Positions 45,350 through 56,900 of a DNA stretch of 64,000 nt are shown here, one piece after another. The position numbers were made by a program, and so were the translations under genes. The stretch lies in assembly GCF_008807375.1 (NCBI RefSeq), contig NZ_CP043311.1:4072001-4136000 (forward strand), read 5' to 3'. The notes beneath the pieces are model-generated. The model made no database searches, was not told the DNA's origin, and saw nothing but the letters and a program-made list of their open reading frames with translations. The stretch's first letter is position 1. Each line of letters begins with the position of its first letter. The stretch comes from Pseudomonas lalkuanensis (GTDB taxonomy: Bacteria; Pseudomonadota; Gammaproteobacteria; Pseudomonadales; Pseudomonadaceae).

Positions 45350-47296
45350 ATGTCGTTACTCAAGCAACTGTTCCTGGCCATCTGTCTGCTGCTCGCGCTG
45401 GCCTTCGCCGGCAGCTTCCTCGCGGGTGTGGAAAGTTCCCGGGAGCAGTTGCTCAGCCAGTTGCGCTCCCACGCGCAGGACGCCGCCACCGCCCTCGGCC
45501 TGTCCATGACGCCCCACGTGGACGACCCGGCGATGATCGAGCTGATGGTCAGCTCCATCTTCGACAGCGGTTACTTCGCCAGCATCCGCGTGGTTCGCAT
45601 CCCCGATGGCGAAGTGATCGCCGAACGCCGCACGACCACCACCAGTGAACAGGTGCCGAGCTGGTTCGCCCATCTGGTCAACCTGCAACCCCAGGGCGGC
45701 GACGCGCTGATCATGCGCGGCTGGCAGCAGGCCGCGCGTGTGGAGGTGCTCAGCCATCCGCAGTTCGCCCTGGCCAAACTCTGGGACAGCGCCGTAGGCA
45801 GCCTCGCCTGGCTGCTGCTCTGCGGCCTGGTCAGCGCCCTGGTCGGCGCCTGGCTGCTGCGCACGCAACTGCGCCCCCTGGACAACATGGTGCAACAGGC
45901 CGAAGCCATCAGCCGCCGCGAATTCCTCGCCCTGCCCAAGGTACCGCGCACCCCGGAACTGCGCCGCGTGGTGCTGGCCATGAACCAGATGGTGGACAAG
46001 CTGCGCAACCTCTTCGCTGAGGAGGCCGCGCGTAGCGAACGCCTGCGCGAAGAGGCGTACCAGGACAGCCTCACCGGCCTGGCCAACCGCCGCCAGTTCG
46101 ATATCCGCCTCGCCAACCAACTGGTGCCCAACGACCAGAACGCCGCCGGCTACCTCGTGTTGTTGCGGGTCAACGACCTCGGCGGGCTCAACCAGCGCCT
46201 TGGCGGCCAGCGCACCGACGCACTGATCCGCGATATCGGAGAAATCCTCGGCAACCTGGTGCAGAAAAGGGGCAATCCCGACTGGCTGGCCTCGCGCAGC
46301 CGCGGCGGCGAGTTCGCCCTGCTCTCCCCCGGCCTCACCGGGGAAGACGCCGAACAACTGGCGGCCGACCTCGCCAATCAACTGGAAAACCTGCATGCCA
46401 CCGGTGCCAGCGACCGCAGTCCGGTCGCCCTGCTCGGCATCGCCGCCTACCGGCCGGGCGAAGACATCCAGCGGGTCATGAGCCGCGCCGACCAGGCCCT
46501 GGCCCAGGCGGCGCAAGGCACCGACCGCCCCTGGGTGCGCCTGGACGACTTCGACGCCGCGCCGGGCCAAAGCCTGCACGACTGGCGGGAATGGATCGAC
46601 GACGCCCTGAGCAAGGGCAAGCTGCGCCTCTACTTCCAGCCGGTGGGTCTCTGCGCCAACACCGCCGAAACCCTGCACCAGAAGGTACTGGCGCGCCTGC
46701 TCGACCCCCAGGGCGAAGCGGTGCCCGCCGGGCGCTTCCTGCCCTGGATCGAGCGCCTGGGCTGGTCGGCACGCTTTGACCTGGCGATGCTCGAACACTG
46801 CCTGGCACACCTGCAGCAGACGCCATCGCGCATCGCCCTCAGCCTGTCCGCCGCCAGCCTGCGCCCGGGCGAACACCGCGAGCGCCTGCTCGCCCTGCTC
46901 AAGTCCCATCCCCAGCAGGCGGAGCTGCTCACCCTGGAACTGGACGAACGCCACCTTCCGCCGGCCAGCGAACTCGGTCAGCTTTGCCAGGCGATCCGAG
47001 AAACCGGTTATGGCGTGGGCCTGCAACACTTCGGCGGACGCTTCAGCCTGATCGGCAACCTCGCCCACCTGGGCCTTGCCTACCTGAAGATCGACGGCAC
47101 CTACATCCGCGCCATCGACCAGGAAAGCGACAAACGCCTGTTCATCGAAGCCCTGTTCCGCGCCACCAACAGCATCGACCTGCCGCTGATCGCGGAGATG
47201 GTGGAGTCCCAGGGCGAATTGGACGTGCTAAGGGAACTGGGCATCCAGGGCGCCATGGGCCGCCTGATCGGCGCCCCGGCGCCATGGCATGGGTGA
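45350..47296 (+). CDS. lapD: LapD c-di-GMP receptor
   Basis: A 648-residue inside-out sensor. Helix 1 (about 5-24), a periplasmic domain (about 25-150), helix 2 (about 151-170) and a HAMP segment lead to degenerate GGDEF and EAL domains. The GGDEF site reads RGGEF and the EAL motif is replaced by KVLARL, so it should bind but not make or cut c-di-GMP. W125 in MRGWQQ is the residue known to hold LapG. At high c-di-GMP it sequesters LapG and keeps the adhesin on the surface. The start is ATG at 45350, three bases after lapG, with GAGAGGG as ribosome site. Confidence 0.95.
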   Translation: MSLLKQLFLAICLLLALAFAGSFLAGVESSREQLLSQLRSHAQDAATALGLSMTPHVDDPAMIELMVSSIFDSGYFASIRVVRIPDGEVIAERRTTTTSEQVPSWFAHLVNLQPQGGDALIMRGWQQAARVEVLSHPQFALAKLWDSAVGSLAWLLLCGLVSALVGAWLLRTQLRPLDNMVQQAEAISRREFLALPKVPRTPELRRVVLAMNQMVDKLRNLFAEEAARSERLREEAYQDSLTGLANRRQFDIRLANQLVPNDQNAAGYLVLLRVNDLGGLNQRLGGQRTDALIRDIGEILGNLVQKRGNPDWLASRSRGGEFALLSPGLTGEDAEQLAADLANQLENLHATGASDRSPVALLGIAAYRPGEDIQRVMSRADQALAQAAQGTDRPWVRLDDFDAAPGQSLHDWREWIDDALSKGKLRLYFQPVGLCANTAETLHQKVLARLLDPQGEAVPAGRFLPWIERLGWSARFDLAMLEHCLAHLQQTPSRIALSLSAASLRPGEHRERLLALLKSHPQQAELLTLELDERHLPPASELGQLCQAIRETGYGVGLQHFGGRFSLIGNLAHLGLAYLKIDGTYIRAIDQESDKRLFIEALFRATNSIDLPLIAEMVESQGELDVLRELGIQGAMGRLIGAPAPWHG

Positions 47297-47481
47297 GGCG
47301 AGCCGAACAGATAGAGGGGCCGCGTACCAGAATTTGCCACGGTGGCGGCAGCGTTCCCGGACTCGGTGCGCATGGCGCACCCTACTGCCCGGCAGAGCGG
47401 AGCGAAGCCCAACGATGCCGGCCCCAACTCCGAACGTTGGGCGTCGCGTGGCTCAGCCGCCACCCACGAAAAAACCTGCCT

Positions 47482-47504
47482 GTGGGAGCGAATTCATTCG
47501 CGAA
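47482..47504. repeat. REP-like palindrome downstream of lapD
   Basis: GTGGGAGCGAATTCATTCGCGAA, the canonical form of the Pseudomonas palindrome, in the 222-base gap between the convergent lapD and the 112-residue protein gene. Confidence 0.75.
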
Positions 47505-47518
47505 AAATGCCTGACCGC

Positions 47519-47857
47519 TCAATACGGCAAGCGGAAATCCTCCGGCACCAGTTCCCCCAGATCCTCCACCTGGGAGCGGGTGTTGGCGCGGTGCTGGAGT
47601 TTGTGGCGGGCGGGTGCCGGCAGGTCGGTGTAGTTCATCACGCCCCGACTCACCAGCACCTGCACCAGATCCTCGATGACCCGCACCAGTTCCAGGTCGG
47701 AATGCTGCAGGGACATCAGGTGATCATGCAGGCTGCGGCTGGCGAACCAGGTCCGGACTTCCGGATCGTTGGCCGGCATGCTCTGGGTCATGTTGTCGAA
47801 GGGTTCGTGCTCCACCCGCAGAACCCTGCCCTTCTCGTCTCTCTGCACGTAAACCAT
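47519..47857 (-). CDS. Conserved small protein downstream of the adhesin gene
   Basis: A 112-residue hydrophilic protein beginning MVYVQRDEKGRVLRVEHEPF, with the helix LELVRVIEDLVQVLVSRGVMNYTDLP. I recall similar Pseudomonas proteins that carry the misleading label tryptophan synthase beta-like; there is no PLP lysine or other sign of that enzyme here. GGAAGGAA precedes the ATG. It lies 62 bases after the adhesin gene on the same strand and may share its transcript. Function is unknown. Confidence 0.75.
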   Translation of the reverse strand: MVYVQRDEKGRVLRVEHEPFDNMTQSMPANDPEVRTWFASRSLHDHLMSLQHSDLELVRVIEDLVQVLVSRGVMNYTDLPAPARHKLQHRANTRSQVEDLGELVPEDFRLPY

Positions 47858-47919
47858 GGTTCCTTCCTCACTCCCGTTCCAATGCCGGGCCCGCCGCGAG
47901 GGCGGGCCCGCGATGCGGA

Positions 47920-50900
47920 TCAGGCATCGGCCTTCAATGAACCGTCATCGAGCATGTGGGTGATCACCGACGCCGTGTCGGCCGCACCGTAGGCTGCCTG
48001 CAGGTTCACCCCCTCCAACACGATAGTCTGTCCGGTGCCACCCGGATTGGCCGCCGTGTTGGTATCCACGGTGATGGTGGTGTTGGTACCGAAGGCCATG
48101 GTCAGGAAGTCGTCCAGGCTTCCCGCATTGCTGTGCTCGCCGGTAAGCAGTTGCGACAGGTCCAGTTTGTCCTGCCCCGGGGTGAAGCCGGTGATAGTGG
48201 TGGTACCGGTTTCACCGGCCAGCCACTTGAAGGTGTCGGCGCCGCCGCCCCCCGCCAGCTGGTCATTGCCGCCGTTACCCGCCAGCACGTTGTTGCCGCT
48301 GTTGCCGGTCAGCACGTCGTTGAAGTGCGAGCCGAGCAGGTTCTCCATGTCGATCAGGGTATCCAGCCCACCGCCGCCGGTGTTCTGCTGGCCAACCAGC
48401 GCGAGGTTCACCGTAACCCCGGCAGTGGCGTTGTCATAAGACGCCGTGTCGATCCCGGCCCCGCCGTTCAGCACATCGTTGCCCAGCCCGCCCTCCAGCA
48501 CATCGTCCCCGCCCATGCCCGACAGATTGTCATTGCCGGTGGTGCCATGGATCACGTCAGCGGTCGCGGTGCCGACGAAGGTGGTCCCCGCCTCCATGGT
48601 CACGTGCAGGTTCTGGGTGGCCGTGGTATCGCCGTCGGCATCCTTCACCCCTACCTGGAAGTCCAGGTCGGCATCCAGGGTGTTCTTCTCGCTGGTGATG
48701 AAGCCGACATCCGAAACCTTGAGGACGTCGTTGTCGGTCGCCGAAGAGCCGAAGCCGGATACATCGTTCACGTTCGTGGCCCCGCCATTGCCAATCACGG
48801 AATTGAAGTTGATGGCCGAGGACGTGGTGATGCCTTCGACACTGGTGAGAATCTGGGCACCGTAGATCTGCCAGCTTTCTCCTTGGGCATTGAAGTCATT
48901 GTTCTCGATGACGATGGCGCCGTCGTTCTGGTCCAGCGTGATGCCATAGGCGGCCAGCGCCACGCTGTTGGTGGTCATGATGTCGTTGTTGCTCACCACC
49001 AGCGCCCGCGTGGTCTTGACCCCGCCCGTACCGATCAGCTTGAGCACCACCACTATGTCTTCGTTATTGACCCCGTCGAACTTCAGGAACATCCCCTCCG
49101 CACGGGCGCTCGGCTCGACGCCGACGTTGCCCTTGGGATTGGCGGTATAGAAGTTCAGGTCCAGGACCTCGCCCTTGCCCAGGGTGTCGCCACCCACGCC
49201 ATTGGCCGTATTGCTCACGCTGACCCACGAAGGGTCCTGGCTGAACAGTTCGCCATTGGAGAAGATCGTGGGGTTGGTGGTGCCCGCCCGCAGGTTGTTG
49301 CTGCCTGTACCGTCGCCCGGTTCGGAATAGCTGGTGTACTGGACGTAGAAGTTGTTGGCCAGCTCGACTACCGACACCGCCGGTTGGGTGTTGTCCAGTT
49401 GCGTGCTGTTCAGCTCATAGCCATTGATGCTGAGCGAGGTGCTGGTCTTGAAGATGTTGAAGCCCTGGATGGGCTCGTCCAGCGACACCGTGTAGGTGCC
49501 ATTGACCTTGTCGAACACCAGGGTGCCGTTGGCCTCCATCAAGGAGCCCGGGATCGACGGGTTGGGCGCGTACTTGAAGCTGATGTCGAAGGTCGCACTG
49601 GTGGCCGACTCGGACTGCCAGGTCACCGCGGTCGAGGAGATCGCCGTGCCGCCGACATTGCCGCTCAGGCTGATGCCACTGAAGTCCGAATCGGAAGCCG
49701 AGAACGGCCCGCTGCCACGGGTATCGGCGCCGGTGTCGTAGACGAAGGTCCCCGACCCGCCTGCCGGATTGCTGCCGTTGGAGTAGACGAGATTGGAGGC
49801 CGCGAGGATCACCGGCACATCGTCCTCCACCTGGATCAGCAGGTCGCCCGCCAGCGGCAGGTTGCCGCTGCCATTGCTGGCCTGCAGCGCCCCGGTCAGG
49901 TTCAGGGTGAGGAGCTGGTCATCGCCGCCAGCGCCACTGGGATGATCCAGCGCGCCCAGCAGGGTGAAGGTGTAGTTGCCGTTGCTTTCCACCTGCAGGG
50001 TGAAGACGGTATCGCTGCCCGCCGTGGCGACCAGGGTGTTGCCGACCCGCGCATAGGTGATCGCCACACCGTCGGACGTCAGCGAAGGCATTGCCTGCGG
50101 CACAGCAGCAATGCTGAACTGCGCGCCGGCCGGCGTGCCCACCAGCAGCTCGCCGAGGTTGCCGGTGACCACGGTGGTCTGGGCGTCGCCGTCGGTGATG
50201 CCGTCGGGAAGTTCGTCCTCGTCCACCTTGCCGACCACGGGCGAGGTGTCTTCGATCCGCACTGTCAGCGACGCGCTGGACGGGTCGCCGTCCTTGTCGA
50301 TGATGTTGTAGGTGAAGCTTTCGCTGGTATCCGCGACCACGTTCTTCGGCGCAACGTAGGTCCAGGTTCCGTTGCTGAAGTCGAAGCTCAGTTTGCCGCC
50401 GTCGGGCGTGGCGATCGCATTCAACTGGTTGCCGGCGATGCTGCCGCCGGTGCTCAGGCTGATGCTGCCGCTGCCGTTCCAGGTGTAGGTGGTGGTGCCG
50501 ATCTGGATGGACAGGATGCGGCCGGCGCCATCAGCACCGAAGGCGTCGTCATCGCCGCCGCCCACGGCATTGTCGCTGCCCAGCAGGACATTGCCGGAGA
50601 CCACCCCGCCGACGATCTGGCTGGCCAGGGTTTCCACCAGATCCTCGAAGGCCGTCACCATGATCGGCGTACCGGAACCATCGAGATCCACTTCTTGCAG
50701 GCGCACGGTGTTGATGGCATTGCCCACGCCGATGGTGGTCACGTTGATGCCATTGCTGTCGACGAAGGTGTTCCACTGGCTCGATACGGCCGTCGTCAGG
50801 GAAGAATCGCCCGGACCATTCTGCTCGTTGGGGTTGCCGTCACTGATGAAGAAGACCTGGTTGCTCCAGTTCGACAGGGGCGCGTAAACCGCCATTGTCT

Positions 50901-53900
50901 GCTGGATGGCCGCGGTGAAGTCAGTCCCGTCGCTGAACGGGCGGGTGCCGCCCAGCGCAGGGTTGAGGCTGTCGATCAGGTTGGTGAAGTCGTTGACATC
51001 GGTCATCACCGGATAGGAAGTCGCGGTGCTGGAGAAGGCCACCACCTGGATGCGCACATCCCCGTCAGTGGTATTGAACAGCGTCTGCCCGGCATTGCGC
51101 ACCGCATTCAGCATCGTGTTCAGCTCGGTGTTGTCGATGCTGCCGCTGAAGTCCAGGACGAAGACCACGTTGAAGTCCAGGCCACTGCCCTCCGCGACAT
51201 CGGCCACATCGTTCATGGCCTGCGGCGTATCGTCGTCGACCTTGATGTTCAGGACGCCGTTGACGCTGTCGCCGTCCTTGTCGGTGACCTGGTAGGTCAG
51301 GGCGAACTGCTGGTCGTTCTCCTGCCCGCCGGCGTCATGCTGGATGGGTGCGAGCTGGGTGACGGTGTAGGCACCACTGGCACTGTCCAGGGTCACCTTG
51401 AGGACCGCCGTGGTGCCCTGCTTGACCAGCAGGTCGCTGCCGGATTTTTCGTAGACGAAGCCGCTGGGGTTGCCCGTGGTCAGCCACTGGACGCTGCCGG
51501 CGCCGTCCGCGCCAAAGCTGAAGCCGACATTGCCGGAAGTGTTCAGCGAGTCCGCATCATCGCCCGAGCCAGCCGCGATGCCGCCGGGCAATGCGTCGTC
51601 ATCCAGTTGCACCAGGGCATTGCTGGTCACAGTCGGCGCGTCATCGCGGAAGCTGATGGCATTGCCGAGGTCGAGGATCGCGCTGTCCTTGTCGCCATCG
51701 CCATCGGTGATGGTGGCAGTCAGGGTGATGAGGTCGGCGGCGGACAGGCCAGCCACCTGGTCGGGGCCGCTATCGGGCGAGTGCACGATGGCGCGCATCT
51801 GCTCCAGGGTCACGCTGCCGTCGGATGCGACGCTCAGGCGGAAGGCCAGCTGACCGCTTACGCTCACACGTCCGACAATGTCCGAGCCCTCCTTGGACAA
51901 CAGGATGCTGTTGCCCGTCGCGGTGTCCCGCAAGCCACTGTCCACAGCCGGCGACTTCACACCCAGGCTGTAGGTGATGGAGTTGCCGGCCGCCGCACCA
52001 TCGGCGCCGAACACCGTGGTGAAGGCACCGGCAAAGCTGGTGCTGGCAGTGGTGCCGAGGGTGGTTTCGTCTACCTGCACGCCCAGTGCACCCAACCCTT
52101 TCACGCTGACATCGGGCACATCATCGACGATGTCGATGGTCAGGGAACCCGTGCCGGTGTTGCCGTTGGCGTCCGTCACCGTGAAGGTGAAGGCCTCGGT
52201 GAACTGCAAATTGTTGCCGTTGTCGCCCGGATTGACCTTGGGCGCGGACAGCAACGTGTAGGTGTACGAGCCGTTGCTGTTGACCACCAGCTGACCGTAC
52301 TGGCCGTTGCCGGCCCCAGCTTGCAGGCTGAAGGTGTAGGGCCCGTTGCCGCCGCTGCCCAGCAGGGTGCCGCTGGCGAACTCGTCACTGCTCGACGGCG
52401 AGCTGCCGAAGCTCAGGGCCGCTTCACGTACATCCCCATCCGAGCCGGCCTGCACGCTACCCACCACGGTGTAGTTGGCGACGTTGATGGCCAGGGTCGT
52501 GGTGCTGAAGTCACCGTCGCCATCGACGATGGTGTAGGTGAAGGTGTCGACCGCCCCTGCCTGGCCCACGGTGTTCGGATGGCTGGTGTAGCTGTAGCTG
52601 CCATCGGCATGCAGCACCAGGGTGCCAAGGCCCGTATCGATCGGCGTATCCACGCCACCGGAAACATGGGTGGAGGTATCACCACCAGCGCGCACACCCA
52701 CAACGCCGGTAGTCAGAGACGGGCGGCCGTCGGCCCCGAACACATCGGCGACCGAGCCCAGCCCATCGGTGCTGGTCACGTTGCCATTGACCGTGGCGCC
52801 CTCGCCGACCGATGCGCTGTCGGTCCTGGCAGTAGGCTCGTCGTCGACGATTTCGATGCGAACATTGTCCGACGCACTGGCCACGCCATCGTTGACGGTG
52901 ATGAGGAAACCATCGGTTTCCACACCGAGGCCATCGGTGGTGGCTTCGGTCAGGGTGTAGCTGAAGCTGTAGGTGCCGTTGTCGTAGCCGGTAATTTTCA
53001 CCGTACCGTGGTCAGCGGCAAAGCTCTGCCCCACCAGGCTGGCGAAGCCGCTGGTGGTCAGGTTGACGCTGAGGCTACCGACGCTCAGGGTCTTGAGGTT
53101 GGACAGGCCGTCCGAGTCGGCCACCGTGAAGCTGCCGGTCGTGACTGTGCTGCCGTCACCAGCGCTGGAGCCATCCGGCAGGCCCTGCTCGTAGACCTTG
53201 GCCATGGTGCCCTGGGCATCCGGCGTGCTGACCTCCACCGTGGGCGCATCGTTGCTGCCGATGATAGTGAGGGTCAGGGTCGAACTGTCGGGGTCGCCGT
53301 CGGCATCCTGCATGCTGTAGGCGTATTGCAGGCTCACCTGTTGGCCCGGGGCCAACGCTTCCACCGCAGCCGAACCATTGGCCAGGACAAAGCTGTAGCT
53401 GCCATTGGCGTTCAGGGTGACCAGGCCATAGGGAGTGTTCACCAACAGGCTGCCATTGTCGCCAGGAATCGCGCCGGCGATGCCGTTCCAGCTGGTAAAG
53501 GCCGTGGGCTGGTCGGCGCCACCCGCATCGTTGGTCAGCACATTGCCGGACAGGCTGCCGACAGCACCTCCCTCGACGATGCTGGCGGTGTCTGCGATGG
53601 CTTTCGGGGTGTCGTCATCGACATTGATGGTCAGGCTGCCCGTGGCGGTATCGCCGTCGGCATCCGTCACCTTGTAGGCGATGCTGAAACTCACGTCGTT
53701 TTCGTCCATGCCCGCCGAATGCAGGATCGGCCGGTTCTGGACGACGCTGTAGGCGCCGGTCGCCCAGTTCAGCGTCAGGGTGATGACCGTGAGTCCGCCC
53801 TGCTTGATCAGCAGGTTGTCGCCGTCCTTCTCGTAGCTGAAGCCGTTTGGCGCGCCCGTGGTGAGCAGGCTGATGGAGCCGGCCCCATCGGCACCGAAGC

Positions 53901-56900
53901 TGTGCCCCAGGGTACCGGTGAGGTTGGCGGTATCCGGCTGCACATCGCCCGTGCCGCCGGGGTTGCCGAAGGCCAGCGCGTCGTCGTCCAGCTGCACGGC
54001 GGCATTGACGCGAACTTCCGGCGAATCGTCATCCACCTTGATGTAGAGCGATCCGGCGGCGAAGTCGCCGTCGCGGTCGGTGATCTTGTACTCGACCTCG
54101 AAGCTCAGGTCGTTTTCGTCATCCCCATAGGGATGCATGACCGGCGCATTCTGGGTGACGGTGTAGGCACCGGTGAGCGCGTCCAGGGTGACGGTGATGA
54201 CCGTCACGTCGCCCTGCTTGATCAGCAGGCCACCCTGGGTTTCCACATAGGTGAAGCCGGCGGGTGCGCCACTGCTCTGCAGTTCGATCGTGCCCGCACC
54301 GTCGGCGCCGAAGCTGTGGCCGATGATGCCGCTGGTGTTCTGGGTATCGGGCGTGACGTCGCCCTCGCCATACGGGTTGCCATAGGGCAAGGCATCGTCG
54401 TCGAGGCCGACCTTCACATAGGGGTCGATGCTGGGCGCGTCATCCCTGAAGCTGATGGCATTGCCCAGGTCCAGGGTCGCGCTGTCCTTGTCGCCATCGC
54501 CATCGGTGATGGTGGCGGTCAAGGTGACGAGGTCGGCGCTGGCCAGGCCGGACGCCTGGTCCGGTCCGGTGTTCGGGGTGTGGAAGATCGCCCGCGACTG
54601 CTCCAGGGTTACCGTACCGTCAGCCGCGACGCTCAGGCGGAAGGCCAGTTGTCCACCGCCAACCACACGCCCGACGATGTCGGCGCCCTCCTTGAACAGC
54701 AGGATGCTGTTGCCCGTCGCGGTGTCCCGCAGGCCACTGTCGGCCCCCGGCGACTTCACATCCAGGACGTAGGTGGTGGCATTGCTGGCAGCCGCGCCGT
54801 CGGCACCGAATACCTTGGTGAAGGCACCGGCGAAGCTGGTGCTGTCGGTGACGCCAAGGGTGGTTTCATCCACTTGCAGGTCGAGCCCTTGCAGGCCCTT
54901 CACGCTGACGTTCGGCACATCGTCGATGATGTCGATGGTCAGGGTGCCCACACCGGTGTTGCCGTTGGCGTCGGTCACCGTGAAGGTGAAGGTCTCGGTG
55001 AATTGCAGGTTGTTGCCGTTGTCGCCCGGATTGACCTTGGGCGCGGACAGCAACGTGTAGGTGTAAGAGCCGTTGCCGTTGACCACCAGCTGGCCGTATT
55101 GGCCGACGCCCGCGCCAGCCGCCAGGCTGAAGCTGTAGGGACCGTTGCCGCCGCTGGCTACCAGGATGCCGCTGGCGAACTCGTCGTTGCTGGCCGGCTC
55201 GGAGCCGATGCCGAGTGCGGCTTCGCGCACATCGTTGTCGGAGCCCGCCTGCACGCTGCCCACCACCGTGATGTTGGACAGGTCGATGGTCAGGGTCGTG
55301 GTGCTGAGGTCGCCGTCGCCATCGACGATGGTGTAGGTGAAAGTGTCGACCGCGCCGGCCTGGCCCAGGCTGTTGGCATGGCTGGTGTAGCTGTAGCTGC
55401 CGTCGGCATGCAGCACCAGGGTGCCCAGGCCGGTATCGATGGGCACATTCACACCGCCGGAAACATGGGTCGAGGTATCCCCACCGACACGCACACCCAC
55501 GACGCCGGTAGTCGGCGACGGGCGACCATCGGCACCGAACACATCCGCCACGGAGCCGAACCCGGCGCCCGTGACCAGATTGCCGGTCACACTGCCGCCT
55601 TCGCTGACCGATGCACCATCCGCTTTCGCCTGCGGCAGATCGTCGACGATCTCGATGCTGACGTTGGCCGAGGCGTTGGCCAGGCCATCGCTTACCGACA
55701 CCTGGAAGCCATCCGTCTCCAGACCGGCGGCATCGGTCGTGGCCGAGGTCAGGGTGTAGCTGAAGCTGTAGGTGCCGTCGCTGTAGCCGGTGATCAGCAC
55801 CGTGCCGTGGGCAGTGGTGAAGCTCTGTCCCACCAGGCTGGCGAAGCCGCTGGTGGTCAGATCGACACTGAGGCTGCCGACACTCAGGGTCTTCAGGTTG
55901 GCCAGCCCGTCCGAGTCCGCGACGGTGAAGCTGCCGGTGGTCACGTTGCTGCCATCACCCGCGCTGCTGCCGCCCGCCAGGCCCTTCTCGAACACCTGGG
56001 CCAGGCTGCCGCCGGCGTTCGGGCTGCTGACTTCGACGGTGGGAATGTCGTTGCTGCCGGTGATGGTGAGGGTCAGGGTCGAACTGCTGGGATCGCCGTC
56101 GCCGTCCTGCATGGAATAGGCGTACTGCAGGGTGACCTGCTGGCCTTCGGTCAGGGCTTCCACGGCGGCCGAACCATTGGCCAGCACGAAGCTGTAGCTG
56201 CCATTGGCATTCAGGGTGACCACGCCATAGGCGGTGTTCACCAGCAGGCTGCCGTTGTCGCCGGGCACTGCACCGGCCACGCCGTTCCAACTGGTGAAGG
56301 CCTTGGGCTGGTCCGCGCCACCGACATCGTTGTCCAGCACATTGCCGGCCAGGCTCGACGGCACGCCATTCTCGGTCAGGCTGCCGCTGTCCGGATTGGC
56401 GGTGGGCAGATCGTCGACGATCTCGATGCTGACGTTGGCCGAGGCGTTGGCCAGGCCATCGCTAACCGACACCTGGAAGCCATCCGTCTCCAGACCGGCG
56501 GCATCGGTCGTGGCCGAGGTCAGGGTGTAGCTGAAGCTGTAGGTGCCGTCGCTGTAGCCGGTGATCAGCACCGTGCCGTGGGCAGTGGTGAAGCTCTGTC
56601 CCACCAGGCTGGCGAAGCCGCTGGTGGTCAGATCGACACTGAGGCTGCCGACACTCAGGGTCTTCAGGTTGGCCAGCCCGTCCGAGTCCGCGACGGTGAA
56701 GCTGCCGGTGGTCACGTTGCTGCCATCACCCGCGCTGCTGCCGCCCGCCAGGCCCTTCTCGAACACCTGGGCCAGGCTGCCGCCGGCGTTCGGGCTGCTG
56801 ACTTCGACGGTGGGAATGTCGTTGCTGCCGGTGATGGTGAGGGTCAGGGTCGAACTGCTGGGATCGCCGTCGCCGTCCTGCATGGAATAGGCGTACTGCA

